A program made the translations under genes and the position numbers. Positions 37,314-47,092 of a stretch of 64,000 nt of DNA are shown one piece after another. The stretch's first letter is position 1. Each line of letters begins with the position of its first letter. A model generated the notes under the pieces. It was not told the DNA's origin. It was given only the letters and a program-made list of their open reading frames with translations, and searched no databases. The DNA is from Helicobacter bilis. Its GTDB lineage: Bacteria; Campylobacterota; Campylobacteria; Campylobacterales; Helicobacteraceae. The stretch lies in NCBI RefSeq assembly GCF_001999985.1, contig NZ_CP019645.1:124001-188000 (forward strand), in the 5' to 3' direction.

Positions 37314-38272
37314 AACTACATAGAATAACAATTGACACAAATCCAGATACTTGTAACTTCAAATGCAAGATGTGTGATACACATAGTATTTATAACAAAG
37401 ATTATAAAAAGACTCGCCCTGATATGCCTTTGGAGTTATTAGAGATTGCTTTAAAAGGGGCAAAAAATGCGGGAGTAAAAGAGATTATCCCAACGACAAT
37501 GGGAGAGCCAACGCTTTATAAATATTTTGAAAACATTGTAGAGTTTTGCAAAGATAATGATATAAAGCTAAATCTCACAACAAATGGCTCACAACTTTTT
37601 AGCAAACGATATGATGAAACATATATTAAAGAAAAGCTTTTGGCGGTCTTAAGTGATATTAAGATTTCATTTAATAGCTTAGATTCTAAAATAAATGAGT
37701 CTATTATGTATAAAAGCGATACAGAATCTACAATAAAGCGTATAGAGAGATTTTGCCTATTGCGAGATATGTATAATAAAAATGTAAGCATTACCTTGCA
37801 GATGACTTTTATGCGAAGTAATTTAGATTCTATCATTCCGCTCATTGAATATGCGATTAAAAAAGGGATTAATCGCATTAAAGGGCATCAATTATGGATA
37901 ACGCATAAAGAGTTAGAATCTGAAGCCCTGCATACAGATGAATCTTATAAGAAAAAGTGGAATGCCCTTGTAGAATCCCTTGTGCCTTATAGAGATAAAA
38001 TTAGACTAGAAAACTTTATGCCATTTGGTGATGAAAGCATAGATTCTACAACGCAAAAGCAATGCCCTTTTTTAGGCAAAGAGCTATGGATAAATTATAA
38101 AGGCGATATAAGCGTATGTTGTGCGCCGGATAATTTAAGAAAAGAGCTTGGCGACTTTGGCAATATTAAAAATTCCACACTTTTGCAAGTCTTAGAATCT
38201 ACACAATATCAAAATCTTGTAAAAAGCTATCAAACAAAGGAGGTATGCAAACAATGCTTACTCAAAAAATAA
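37310..38272 (+). CDS. Radical SAM protein with SPASM/twitch-like C-terminus
   Basis: 320 residues. CNFKCKMC (15-22) is the CX3CX2C cluster motif; TMGEPTLY is the GE-type SAM site. C-terminal cysteines (QKCPFLG-type CPF, SVCCAPD, VCKQCLL) can hold an auxiliary iron-sulfur cluster as in SPASM or twitch enzymes. Such enzymes do radical C-H chemistry, for example sugar epimerisation, dehydration or peptide modification. No precursor peptide gene is seen nearby, so a small-molecule or sugar substrate is more likely. Fourth gene of the operon. Confidence 0.9.
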   Translation: MKLHRITIDTNPDTCNFKCKMCDTHSIYNKDYKKTRPDMPLELLEIALKGAKNAGVKEIIPTTMGEPTLYKYFENIVEFCKDNDIKLNLTTNGSQLFSKRYDETYIKEKLLAVLSDIKISFNSLDSKINESIMYKSDTESTIKRIERFCLLRDMYNKNVSITLQMTFMRSNLDSIIPLIEYAIKKGINRIKGHQLWITHKELESEALHTDESYKKKWNALVESLVPYRDKIRLENFMPFGDESIDSTTQKQCPFLGKELWINYKGDISVCCAPDNLRKELGDFGNIKNSTLLQVLESTQYQNLVKSYQTKEVCKQCLLKK

Positions 38273-40068
38273 ATCTTAAAGATATTTGCTTAAGTCTTTG
38301 TGAAACACATCATATTTGCAATGGAGTGCCACTTTATAAAGAGCGGTATAAAAAGGTGTTAAGCTATCACAAAACGACTAGATTTCAAGATGGAATTGCC
38401 CCTGTTTTTATAGAAAAAGATGGCAAGGAAGAAGCATTTTTTATAGATACACAAGGAAAGGGTGTATTTCAAAAAAGCTTTTTCAAAGCCTTTGGATTCT
38501 ATGAAGATTTAGCGGCAGTGAGTGATGAGAGTGGATTCTATCATATCAATGACAGCGGTGATTCAGCATATAATAATCGCTTTGCTTGGTGTGGAAACTT
38601 TGTCAATGGAGCGTGCGTTGTTAGGGATAAAAGTGGCTTATATTTTCATATTGACGCACAAGGCAAGGCACTTTATGGGCATAGATTTAGCTATGTGGGA
38701 GATTTTGTTTATAACATAGCAGTAGCAATGCTAGAGAATGGCAAGGCAACACATATTTGTAAAGATGGCACATTTTTACACGGAAAGTTATTTGAATCCC
38801 TAGAGCCTTATCATAAGGGTGTGGCAGTCGCTAAAGATAGTCTTGGGTATTTTCATATTGACAAAAACGGCAAGGCATTATATGCGGACAGATTCACAAA
38901 GCTAGAGCCTTTTTATAATGGCAGGGCATTTGCTACTACTATGTATGGAAAGCAATGTATTCTTAATGAAAAAGATTATTCTTTAGAGGTTTTAGAATCT
39001 AATCCAAATGGGTGGGTGCAAGATTTAGGGTGCGAAAAATGGGATATAGAATCTAAACAGAATCTAGATTCTATAAAAGATATTTCGTGCTTACGCACTC
39101 AATATGACAAGAATATAGAAACCAGTGAGACTAAAGATAAAACAAGCGTGGCATATCAAAGATATTTTTCAGAACTTGCTTTTAGTTTTATGTCATTACA
39201 GATATTGCGTAGTGTGTTTGAGCTTGGTGTTTTAGAATCTTTGCAAGATAAAGATTCTAATAAAGATTTTAAAACACAGGGGTATAGCCAGACTTTGCTT
39301 ATAGATTGGCTTTTACAAAATGGCTTTATCTATAAAAGCACACAATCCAGCTATATTCTCACAGCAAAAGGACAAGAAGCTTTAAGGCTTAAAAAGGTCT
39401 TTTTATATTGGCTTGATTTGCCTTATTTAGTAGCACATAAACTTCCAGAAAGTCTTAGAGAAAATAAAGAAATGTTTAGCAGTATTTTTAATGCAGGATA
39501 TTTTGATATGTTGCATAAAGATTCTAAGCAGCAGGAGCTTTTTTCAGCTATGGCGCATTTTTATGCGAGTGATTATAGCGATTTTATGCCTATATTAAAT
39601 AATGAAGTCGTGTGTGATATAGGTTGCGGTAGTGGTGCTTTGTTAGATTCTATTGTGAAAAAATATCCAAATATACACGCTATTTATGCGGATAAAACAG
39701 ATTTGCGTATGAATAAAAGTGGTGTTTTTATAGAGATTGACTTTTTTGTGCCATTTTCTATTCAAGCAGATGTGTTTATAATGAGTAGGATTTTGCACGA
39801 TTATGATGATTGCAAGGCGATTAAGATTCTACAAAATGTCGCAAATTCTATGACAAAAGAAAGTCGGCTATATATTATAGAATCCTTGCAAGATGAGAAA
39901 AAGCAAGATATTGAAGTTAAAGTGCATTTGCTTAATTTCTTGGGTGGAATGGAGCGGAGTTTGATGGAGTATGAAAGTATTGTAAGTAAGAGTGGATTAA
40001 AAATAGTTGGCGTTACAAAACTTCAGGGCATTATGAGTGCTATGGAAATAAGAAAGGAGCAAAAATGA
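38254..40068 (+). CDS. WG-repeat domain fused to SAM O-methyltransferase
   Basis: About 604 residues from the ATG at 38254, which sits 10 bp after a perfect AAAGGAGG; the ATG at 38245 is too close to that site. Residues ~40-240 are about five WG/KWG-type repeats with units like YFHIDAQGKALYGHRF. Residues ~300-600 are an O-methyltransferase: helical dimerisation part (LGVLESLQD), VVCDIGCGSGALLDSIV for SAM binding, SRILHDYDD, and MERSLMEYESIVSKSGL. The repeat domain may bind the glycan or carrier. An uncommon fusion. Overlaps both neighbours. Confidence 0.85.
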   Translation: MLTQKINLKDICLSLCETHHICNGVPLYKERYKKVLSYHKTTRFQDGIAPVFIEKDGKEEAFFIDTQGKGVFQKSFFKAFGFYEDLAAVSDESGFYHINDSGDSAYNNRFAWCGNFVNGACVVRDKSGLYFHIDAQGKALYGHRFSYVGDFVYNIAVAMLENGKATHICKDGTFLHGKLFESLEPYHKGVAVAKDSLGYFHIDKNGKALYADRFTKLEPFYNGRAFATTMYGKQCILNEKDYSLEVLESNPNGWVQDLGCEKWDIESKQNLDSIKDISCLRTQYDKNIETSETKDKTSVAYQRYFSELAFSFMSLQILRSVFELGVLESLQDKDSNKDFKTQGYSQTLLIDWLLQNGFIYKSTQSSYILTAKGQEALRLKKVFLYWLDLPYLVAHKLPESLRENKEMFSSIFNAGYFDMLHKDSKQQELFSAMAHFYASDYSDFMPILNNEVVCDIGCGSGALLDSIVKKYPNIHAIYADKTDLRMNKSGVFIEIDFFVPFSIQADVFIMSRILHDYDDCKAIKILQNVANSMTKESRLYIIESLQDEKKQDIEVKVHLLNFLGGMERSLMEYESIVSKSGLKIVGVTKLQGIMSAMEIRKEQK

Positions 40069-40811
40069 GAAGCATATATGCAAGTATGAATGATAGTGTA
40101 GCCTTAATCCCTAGTGGAGTAAGAGCAAAGCTATTTGTGCGACATTCAATTCGCCCCGGTGTTGAAGGGGAAAAAGTGGAGCATAATGGAGAAATGATAC
40201 AGATAGAGGCAGGTTTTCACTGGGGACTTACAAGAGAGGGCAAGATAATGGCAGAAGAGTTTGGCAGGGGATTACGAGATGAATTTATATTGTGTAATCT
40301 TGTCTCTAGTGAATCTAAGCGGTGTGTAGAAACGCTTAATCATATACAAAAAGGCTATGGCATTAATGCAGAGACTAGCACGCATAATGTATTGAAAGCT
40401 ATGTGGGTTTTGGATCCTCTCAAATGGCATAATATTTATGAATATTATAATAAGAATATAAAGCTACTCTTACAAAAAATGCTTGATAGAGAACATATAG
40501 ATGGTGTATATCCTGTGGAAAAAAGCGTATATTTGCTACTAGAATATATGGGACTTTGTGATGATATGGGGCATAGAATCTTAAATAGTGAGTTGCTACA
40601 AGCAAAAGATTCTAAGAAAAAAGAGCTTGATATATATGTAAGCCACGATGGGCTTATTATGCTAACACTTTGTTATTTATTACAAAAAAATATGAGTGAG
40701 ATAGAGTGGGTGTATATGCTTGAAGGTGTGTTTTTCTGGCGTGAAGAGTATTTATTATGCTTTGCTTGGCGTGGAGAAAAGTTTGAGTTTGATATAAGGG
40801 GATTGGTATGA
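40065..40811 (+). CDS. Histidine phosphatase superfamily protein
   Basis: 248 residues. FVRHSIRPG (RH nucleophile and first Arg), SSESKRCVETL (second Arg block) and VSHDGLIM (second His) are the branch signatures. Removes phosphate from a small metabolite or sugar phosphate. Overlaps neighbours by 4 bp on each side, so it is an integral operon member. Substrate unknown; coupling to a downstream kinase/nucleotidyltransferase suggests a phosphorylated intermediate in the pathway. Confidence 0.85.
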   Translation: MRSIYASMNDSVALIPSGVRAKLFVRHSIRPGVEGEKVEHNGEMIQIEAGFHWGLTREGKIMAEEFGRGLRDEFILCNLVSSESKRCVETLNHIQKGYGINAETSTHNVLKAMWVLDPLKWHNIYEYYNKNIKLLLQKMLDREHIDGVYPVEKSVYLLLEYMGLCDDMGHRILNSELLQAKDSKKKELDIYVSHDGLIMLTLCYLLQKNMSEIEWVYMLEGVFFWREEYLLCFAWRGEKFEFDIRGLV

Positions 40812-42022
40812 GATTTTTTATTTTGGGTAATATCAATGCTGGAAAAAGCACTTTTACAGAATTTATTTATAAGATAATGTGTCAATTAGGCAAGTATGAA
40901 ATTTTGCGTATTGATGATTTTCGTAAGAAATATGGTGATGGCAGTGAAAAAAGTGAGATAAAAATTGCAAGATATTTTGCTAAAACAATACTAGAAACAG
41001 AAAATGCTATTGTAGAGCTATGTGGATTTGGATATGCTGCTAAAGAGATTCTAAAGAAAATGAGAGATAATAGCTGCGTTGTTTTGTATATAAATGCACC
41101 ATTACAAATATGTTTAGAGAGAATAGAAGCAAAAAGAAAAATTTTTGAAAGCAATAATCATTTTGCAGAATCCACAAAGATTGCAGACACGATTAGATTG
41201 CTTGATACAACCTTAAAAAGTGGCAAACTTTATGAAATGTGGGATAGGATAGCACTTGGTTGGCACACGATAGAACAAGATGATTTTATGGAGGCAATCA
41301 GCAAATTACCGCTAAAACAATATCATTACACAGGCGAAATGATAAATATATTAAAAAAGAATGGTTTTAATAAACTCATATCGTATGGATCGCTTGGGCG
41401 GTTGGATATGAGTTTATACTCTGATATTGATTTGATTTTGCTTAGTAAATTTTCTAAGGAGCAAGTTTTTGATATGATGCAAGCCCATTTGCAAGAAATT
41501 TTTAAAGAAAGTGTTATGTTTGTTTTAGGTGAAAAAATTGTCATTTTAAAAGATGATATTATGGTGGAACTCGCTATTATTCAATCATTCAAGGAATATG
41601 TAAAATATTATTGTGGCTCATATATTAACAATGTTTCAAAAACTATTTTGCTTGGGGGAAAGAAACTTTGTGGTATGATAACAAAGGTAACGCAGGCATA
41701 TAGAGATTCTTCTTTATATAAAAATGAAAGCTATGATTTAAAACTATGTAAGGACAAGATACAATATTATTTCTTTTTTCTTAAAAAAATGGCAATAGAA
41801 AATGATTGTTTTAGATTCTATTTCTACAATAATCTTATTATAGATTCTATTGTTCGCTATTTATGTATAAAAGAGGGAATAGTTATGTATCTTTACTGCC
41901 CAAAGCATATCAATCATATTATGGCTAAATACAAGATAAAATATTTAGTTTATGATATGAGTAGAGATAAACACTCTCACATTAAAAAAGTTAAAACTTT
42001 TGTAGAAAGGTGGATTGAGTAG
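40808..42022 (+). CDS. P-loop kinase-like domain fused to a nucleotidyltransferase
   Basis: 404 residues. N-terminal ~170: GNINAGKST (7-15) Walker A, then ELCGFGYAAKE and VVLYINAPLQICLERIEAK, like small-molecule or adenylylsulfate-type kinases. C-terminal ~230: SYGSLGRLDMSLYSDIDLIL, the GSxxR...SDxD metal motif of Pol-beta-type nucleotidyltransferases, followed by a helical bundle. It could phosphorylate and then nucleotidylate a substrate. Last gene of the operon; no further gene follows on this strand for 800 bp. Confidence 0.85.
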   Translation: MRFFILGNINAGKSTFTEFIYKIMCQLGKYEILRIDDFRKKYGDGSEKSEIKIARYFAKTILETENAIVELCGFGYAAKEILKKMRDNSCVVLYINAPLQICLERIEAKRKIFESNNHFAESTKIADTIRLLDTTLKSGKLYEMWDRIALGWHTIEQDDFMEAISKLPLKQYHYTGEMINILKKNGFNKLISYGSLGRLDMSLYSDIDLILLSKFSKEQVFDMMQAHLQEIFKESVMFVLGEKIVILKDDIMVELAIIQSFKEYVKYYCGSYINNVSKTILLGGKKLCGMITKVTQAYRDSSLYKNESYDLKLCKDKIQYYFFFLKKMAIENDCFRFYFYNNLIIDSIVRYLCIKEGIVMYLYCPKHINHIMAKYKIKYLVYDMSRDKHSHIKKVKTFVERWIE

Positions 42023-42147
42023 TGTTTTACTTCTATGATTTAATTGTTTAGACAGAATCCACAAAATAAAAACAGGGATAAAATGCAAACCAACAAATAA
42101 TCTTTTATATTAAGTAATATGCAAACAAGTATTATGGGATATATATC

Positions 42148-42702
42148 TCAAACTCTCTCCGCAATCTTTCTTCCTACATATTCGCCAATATATGCACCCG
42201 CAATACCCCCAGCTAATACACCAACACCCGGTATCACCGCACCACAAACAATAGAGAATCCACGCGCTACCACAAATCCACCTATAATGCCACAAGCATT
42301 CTTTTTGATAGATTGCAGGCATTCCTTTTTTGTTGTTTCGCCTTTTTGCCATTTTAAAATGTCGTTTGCAGAGTTCATTGCGATTTGTGTGCCAAGCTTA
42401 AAAGCTGTTGTGCCAAAATTTTTCATAAGATATAAGGCTTTATTGCCACTATGTTGTATCATCACATTGGTTGTGCTTTTATTTATTTGTGTGGTTAGGA
42501 TATAGGTTAGACCTTCCTTGCACGCATTTAATGTCCCATGAAAAATCGCTTGTTTCATGGCGACTTCTTTCCCTTTTTCTTTTTTATTGTTACAATAAGC
42601 TAAGGTTGTGCTTACACCACCGGCTACACACGCAATAATACTAGCATTTTTATATATATTTGCATTTTTAGAAACATTCGCACTTTTTAGAGATTTTATC
42701 AT
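42148..42702 (-). CDS. Glycine-zipper membrane protein
   Basis: 184 residues. Two hydrophobic regions: IIACVAGGVSTTLAY (about 22-36) and a C-terminal glycine-rich stretch, GIIGGFVVARGFSIVC to GVLAGGIAGAYIGEYVG, with GxxxG spacing. AAAGGAATA precedes the ATG. Such zippers occur in small pore-forming or outer-membrane-associated proteins. Function unknown; convergent with the operon upstream. Confidence 0.7.
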   Translation of the reverse strand: MIKSLKSANVSKNANIYKNASIIACVAGGVSTTLAYCNNKKEKGKEVAMKQAIFHGTLNACKEGLTYILTTQINKSTTNVMIQHSGNKALYLMKNFGTTAFKLGTQIAMNSANDILKWQKGETTKKECLQSIKKNACGIIGGFVVARGFSIVCGAVIPGVGVLAGGIAGAYIGEYVGRKIAERV

Positions 42703-42816
42703 GGCTATATTCCTTTATTGGAGTTTTTAACATTATAATCACATTTTGCAAATTATTTTATCACTTCATGCCATGTTTTAAGCAGTGTAATTCAACTTAG
42801 ATTCTAAAGGTTAGAT

Positions 42817-44076
42817 ATGTGGAGAAGCACATCTATATTTATCCAAATCAGTATTTTATTTGCCATTGCGTTTGCTAGTTTCCTAGCAGTCTCACTTTTT
42901 TATGTCAAGGTGCAGCCGGGTATAGAGAGTATAAAGCAGTATAATATCATCGTTGCAGCCATTGGTAAAATGCGTCAATATAATGCAAGTATGGAGGGTA
43001 TAAAAAGCTTTCTTGAAGAAGAGAATTTTTATGAAGTGCCTATAACAGAGTATATGCAAGAGAGAATAGCACAAGAGCCAGCACCACATCCGGGCAGCTT
43101 TAGCGTGAGTGTTATACAAGATGGGAATGATATATTTATTGCCTTGCGGACTATGGATAATTTTGTTGTCTATCAAGATCCTATTGCATTTAATTGGTCT
43201 AAATATCACATGCTAACCTTTATGGGCGCGCTTATTTTAGTCATTATTTATATTACACTTATGAAGCGACTAATGCCACTTAGCCATATTAAAAATGAAA
43301 TAGCGATTATGGCAAATGAAAATGAGATTCGACCTATTGTTTGGGGTTCTAAAAATCAAGATGAAATAGGTGAATTGGTGCGTGAATTTAACCATTCTGT
43401 TGAGAAGCTAAAAGCAGTGGGTGAAGCAAGGACGCTTTTTTTACGATCTATTATGCACGAGCTTAAGACACCGATTACAAAAGGGCGAATTGTAGCGGAA
43501 ATGGTTATGGATTCTAAACAAAAGCAGAGATTGTGTGGCGTGTTTGAAAGGCTTAATTCACTTATTGATGAGTTTGCAAAAATCGAGCAGCTAGCAAGTA
43601 AGAATTATATGACAAAAAAGATAGAGATTCCCCTGCAAGAGATTGTAAAAGAAGCTATGCAAATGCTACTTATTGATTCTAATAATAATGACAATATAGT
43701 GTTTTTGCACCATGATGACTTGGTGAAAGTGGATTTTCATTTATTTACATTATGTATTAAGAACTTGCTTGATAATGGCATAAAATATAGCATAGATTCT
43801 AAAGTGATTATAGAATCTAGAGCTAAAGACTTAGTTATAAAAAATAAAGGCGAAAAGTTAAAACTTGATGTAAATGAATATTTTAAACCTTATTTTAAAG
43901 ACATTAAAAATCCACTCTCACAAGGTTTTGGCTTAGGCATGTATATCGTAAAAACAACACTTGATACGCAAAACTTTGAGTTGGAGTATCTCTATGAAGA
44001 TGGATATAACATGTTTATAATAAAAGATTGCATTGTAGAGAATTTTTGCCGTTTGGATAATGCCTTGCGAGATTAA
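42817..44076 (+). CDS. ArsS-like sensor histidine kinase
   Basis: 419 residues. Two membrane helices (about 7-28 and 131-150) flank a periplasmic sensor, then a HAMP segment, HisKA domain with MHELKTPITKGRIVAEM (phospho-His in HELKTP) and a HATPase with NLLDNGIKYS and GFGLGMYIV. The HELKTPITKGR block is typical of the acid-responsive ArsS family of Helicobacter. No response regulator is adjacent. A C13 tract lies 75 bp after the stop; in H. pylori the arsS 3' end carries a variable C tract, so the location is notable. Confidence 0.88.
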   Translation: MWRSTSIFIQISILFAIAFASFLAVSLFYVKVQPGIESIKQYNIIVAAIGKMRQYNASMEGIKSFLEEENFYEVPITEYMQERIAQEPAPHPGSFSVSVIQDGNDIFIALRTMDNFVVYQDPIAFNWSKYHMLTFMGALILVIIYITLMKRLMPLSHIKNEIAIMANENEIRPIVWGSKNQDEIGELVREFNHSVEKLKAVGEARTLFLRSIMHELKTPITKGRIVAEMVMDSKQKQRLCGVFERLNSLIDEFAKIEQLASKNYMTKKIEIPLQEIVKEAMQMLLIDSNNNDNIVFLHHDDLVKVDFHLFTLCIKNLLDNGIKYSIDSKVIIESRAKDLVIKNKGEKLKLDVNEYFKPYFKDIKNPLSQGFGLGMYIVKTTLDTQNFELEYLYEDGYNMFIIKDCIVENFCRLDNALRD

Positions 44077-44151
44077 AATCTAGGTTCTATTTTTATTAAA
44101 GCGGTGTTTTGCAGTGACTATTTAGAATCTCGTTCTATTTTTTGCATTCCA

Positions 44152-44164
44152 CCCCCCCCCCCCC
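44152..44164. repeat. C13 homopolymer tract between convergent genes
   Basis: Thirteen C between the sensor kinase stop (44076) and the end of kdsA (44198). Outside both coding frames as read, but it could alter the C-terminus if the kinase stop were lost, or affect transcript ends. Confidence 0.85.
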
Positions 44165-44197
44165 ACATCACCCCAATAAAGTAGAATCTATAAACTT

Positions 44198-45025
44198 TTA
44201 CAACTTCTTCTCTGCTATCACATCAAGTTCTTTTAATATCGGTATGAGTGCTTTTAGCTTACCAAGCTCAATCATATTTGGACCATCGCTTAGGGCTTCT
44301 TGTGGATTAAAATGTGTTTCCATAAAATAGCCATCAACGCCAACGCTACTTGCAGCACGAGCAAGATAAGGCACATAGCTACTATCACCACCGCTTTTAC
44401 CACCAAGTCCGCCGGGCATTTGCACACTATGTGTCGCATCAAAGATAACTGGGGCAAATTGACGCATAATTACAAGCGATCGCATATCTACCACAAGATT
44501 CCCATAGCCAAAGGTGCTGCCCCTTTCTGTAAGCCATATTTTATGCTTACTGCTTAAGTTATAAGAATCCTGCATAAAGCCAGAATCACTGATATTAGAA
44601 TCTCTAGTCTTTAATGCCTTAAGCACGCTATAACGCATATCGCTAGGATTCATAAACTGCCCTTTTTTGATATTAATAATCGCCTTAGTCTTTGCCACCG
44701 CGACAATCAAATCTGTCTGCCTACATAAAAACGCTGGAATCTGGATAATATCTGCCACTTCAGCGATGGGCTCTGCCTGCATGCTTTCATGTATATCTGT
44801 GATGATTTTATAGCCAAAATCCTTTTTTACCTTCTCTAGTAACAATAAGCCCTTTTCAAGCCCCGGACCTCTAAAGCCATCAAGGCTAGTGCGATTTGCC
44901 TTATCAAAACTTGCCTTAAAGTAAAAGTCAATCTCTGTGTCATTGTGTGCGAACTCAAGCTCTTTTGCGATGCGATAAATATTTGCTTCATTTTCTATAA
45001 CGCATGGACCACTCAGTAATATCAT
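44198..45025 (-). CDS. kdsA: 3-deoxy-8-phosphooctulonate (KDO-8-P) synthase
   Basis: Condenses phosphoenolpyruvate with arabinose-5-phosphate in lipopolysaccharide KDO synthesis; cytosolic. About 275 residues from the ATG at 45025, which has GGGAGCATATT upstream; a longer 319-codon frame starts in the preceding gene and is not used. Motifs: [84 protein letters not shown], the full family set. Confidence 0.95.
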   Translation of the reverse strand: MILLSGPCVIENEANIYRIAKELEFAHNDTEIDFYFKASFDKANRTSLDGFRGPGLEKGLLLLEKVKKDFGYKIITDIHESMQAEPIAEVADIIQIPAFLCRQTDLIVAVAKTKAIINIKKGQFMNPSDMRYSVLKALKTRDSNISDSGFMQDSYNLSSKHKIWLTERGSTFGYGNLVVDMRSLVIMRQFAPVIFDATHSVQMPGGLGGKSGGDSSYVPYLARAASSVGVDGYFMETHFNPQEALSDGPNMIELGKLKALIPILKELDVIAEKKL

Positions 45026-45095
45026 AATATGCTCCCTATAATATAAATTTTCAAGGCTATTATACAAAAAGTTAAACCCAATCTTATTTACAATG

Positions 45096-46154
45096 CTAAA
45101 CAAGACGCAAAAGCGGTGAGAGACTCGCAAAATCAAGTGCGATTGCTTTACTATCAAAGCTATGATTGCTACTCATTGTAATAATATATATCAAATACTC
45201 ACCACATTCTTTCTCTCTCTTTCGTATAAGCTGTATTTTTTTTGCGATAGATTCTATACTTGCAAATGGCATACACAAAAAGATCATATTTTGCGTTGTA
45301 TCTATAAAATCACAATGATGGCTATATTGCAGCTTAAAGCCCATTGACACCAACTCTAAAAATACCATATTTTCATACACTCGCACAAAATGTTTAGAAT
45401 CTGCAAATTCACTTAGCGTAAAATCATAGAAATAAAGTTTATATTTCTTATTCGTATTTTGCGTATCAATATGCTTGCAAATATGCACGATATGATTTGT
45501 TTGCAAACTTTGCATTAAAGGATAGATTCTGTCCTTTGAGATTTTTATATGCTGCTTTAAATGCGTATAGATTCCATAGGTGCTTGTCTTTAAGGATTGC
45601 AAGGCTAACATATAGCTTAACGCTTTGGCTTCATCTTTTAAGCCAAACTGCATTGAACGCCATTTATATTCTCTCTTTTTATAATCTGGGAGTGAAAGCA
45701 TTTCTATACTATTGCCTTCTTTAATGAAGTTTGATAGTAAAACATCAATATTTAGATTCTTAGAATCCATACTTAGATATTCTTCAAAGCTTAATGGTAA
45801 CAAAGGCGATGGGCTAAAATCACTAGGACATGCCTGTATATCACCTATGTAGATACAAGGACAAGATACAGCTATATCATCACAATATTTTATTGAATCT
45901 AGAGTGATATTATCAACAATGAGTAATTCTAACTTTTGACTTACATTGTATAGGGCTTTTTTTGTATTTGCTATAAGAGTTTGTGAAAATAATGTAGCTA
46001 AATCCATGTAGAAAACATGCTGAAACTTTTGTGCATACCACAAAGCAAATGTAGTTTTACCGCTTTGTGGTGGTCCATATATAAAGGTTTTATCACTCTT
46101 TATATTCACACTGCGTGGAAAAAAATGCTTTAGCTTTGGAATCTCAATAGACAT
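45096..46154 (-). CDS. AAA-type ATPase (AAA_14/DUF4143-like)
   Basis: 352 residues. Walker [10 protein letters not shown] (about 27-35), Walker B-like ELLIVDNI near 75-82. The C-terminal ~150 residues ([20 protein letters not shown] ... IYIITMS) resemble DUF4143, a restriction-endonuclease-like fold. Members are linked to toxin-antitoxin or defence functions, but roles are mostly unknown. It lies between the TSUP permease and kdsA with short gaps, on the same strand. Start ATG at 46154 with a weak ribosome site. Confidence 0.75.
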   Translation of the reverse strand: MSIEIPKLKHFFPRSVNIKSDKTFIYGPPQSGKTTFALWYAQKFQHVFYMDLATLFSQTLIANTKKALYNVSQKLELLIVDNITLDSIKYCDDIAVSCPCIYIGDIQACPSDFSPSPLLPLSFEEYLSMDSKNLNIDVLLSNFIKEGNSIEMLSLPDYKKREYKWRSMQFGLKDEAKALSYMLALQSLKTSTYGIYTHLKQHIKISKDRIYPLMQSLQTNHIVHICKHIDTQNTNKKYKLYFYDFTLSEFADSKHFVRVYENMVFLELVSMGFKLQYSHHCDFIDTTQNMIFLCMPFASIESIAKKIQLIRKREKECGEYLIYIITMSSNHSFDSKAIALDFASLSPLLRLV

Positions 46155-46173
46155 ACTTCACTCACACAAGATT

Positions 46174-46935
46174 CTAAAAATACTCATCATAAAGCAACTT
46201 TACACACACAATAAGTGATACACCAACAACAAGGGGTTTGACTATCTTTATACCATAGCGAAGTGCAAGTCTAGACCCAAGATTTGCACCGATAAACTGC
46301 CCAGCACCCATAAGAAAGCCAAGCACCCATAGAATCTGTCCGCCTATGGCAAATACAAGCATAGAGGCAAGGTTTGAAGTGAAATTAAAAAGCTTTGCAT
46401 GAGCTAATGCGTTTTTCAGTCCATATCCACCCAGCATGATTAAAGCAAGCATTAAAAATGAGCCAGTCCCCGGACCAAAAAAGCCATCATAAAAGCCAAT
46501 CGCCCCAAGCACAAAATAAAGCAAAGCATGAGTGTAGCGGACATGACTTTGTTCTTCTGTAATCTTTGGAGAAAACAGAAAATAGAGTGCAAAGACAATC
46601 AGCAAAAAGGGGATACATTTCGCTAAAAATTGTGCTTCTAAAAACTGCACGAGCAGCGTCCCACCAGCCGCACATAAAAATACGCAAATAACAGGGGTAA
46701 TATTATCTTTAAGAACTATATGTCCTTTTTTATAAAAGTGCATAGTCGCTGAAAAGCTACCAAAACAGCTTTGCAGTTTATTCACCCCTAAGGCTTGATG
46801 CGGTGGAATCCCAGCAAGAAATAAAGCAGGGATAGTAATCATACCCCCACCCCCCGCAATAGAATCTATAAATCCAGCACAAAAAGCCGCACAAAATAAA
46901 ATCATATAAATATCTAAGCCCAAATCTCCTAACAT
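46174..46935 (-). CDS. TSUP family (TauE/SafE) anion permease
   Basis: About 253 residues from the ATG at 46935, which has AAGGAATAAC upstream; a longer 266-codon frame is less likely. Eight hydrophobic segments, with the family repeats FIDSIAGGGGMITIPAL and YDGFFGPGTGSFLML. Members export sulfite, sulfonates or related anions across the inner membrane; substrate unknown here. Twenty bp upstream of the ATPase gene on the same strand. Confidence 0.9.
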   Translation of the reverse strand: MLGDLGLDIYMILFCAAFCAGFIDSIAGGGGMITIPALFLAGIPPHQALGVNKLQSCFGSFSATMHFYKKGHIVLKDNITPVICVFLCAAGGTLLVQFLEAQFLAKCIPFLLIVFALYFLFSPKITEEQSHVRYTHALLYFVLGAIGFYDGFFGPGTGSFLMLALIMLGGYGLKNALAHAKLFNFTSNLASMLVFAIGGQILWVLGFLMGAGQFIGANLGSRLALRYGIKIVKPLVVGVSLIVCVKLLYDEYF

Positions 46936-47049
46936 GTTATTCCTTATAGTTCTTCTATAAATTAATTGTATCACAACACATAGGATAAAACAAGTTAGAT
47001 TCTATGCCTTAGATTTTATATTGGGGATTTTTTACATATAATTTTTAGC

Positions 47050-47055
47050 TATAAT
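47050..47055 (+). promoter_or_regulatory. Possible -10 box for lptE
   Basis: TATAAT 37 bp before the lptE start; a second TATAAT lies 14 bp further upstream. No clear -35. Confidence 0.4.
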
Positions 47056-47092
47056 ACAACTTCATTTTTTGAATACATAATTAGGTAAATTC

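Noticed and set aside
37310..38272. Radical SAM protein as a RiPP maturase
   Set aside because: No short precursor peptide gene is visible near it and its operon is sugar-related.
44077..44197. C13 tract as part of the kinase coding sequence
   Set aside because: The kinase frame stops 75 bp before it, so the tract is not coding as the sequence stands.
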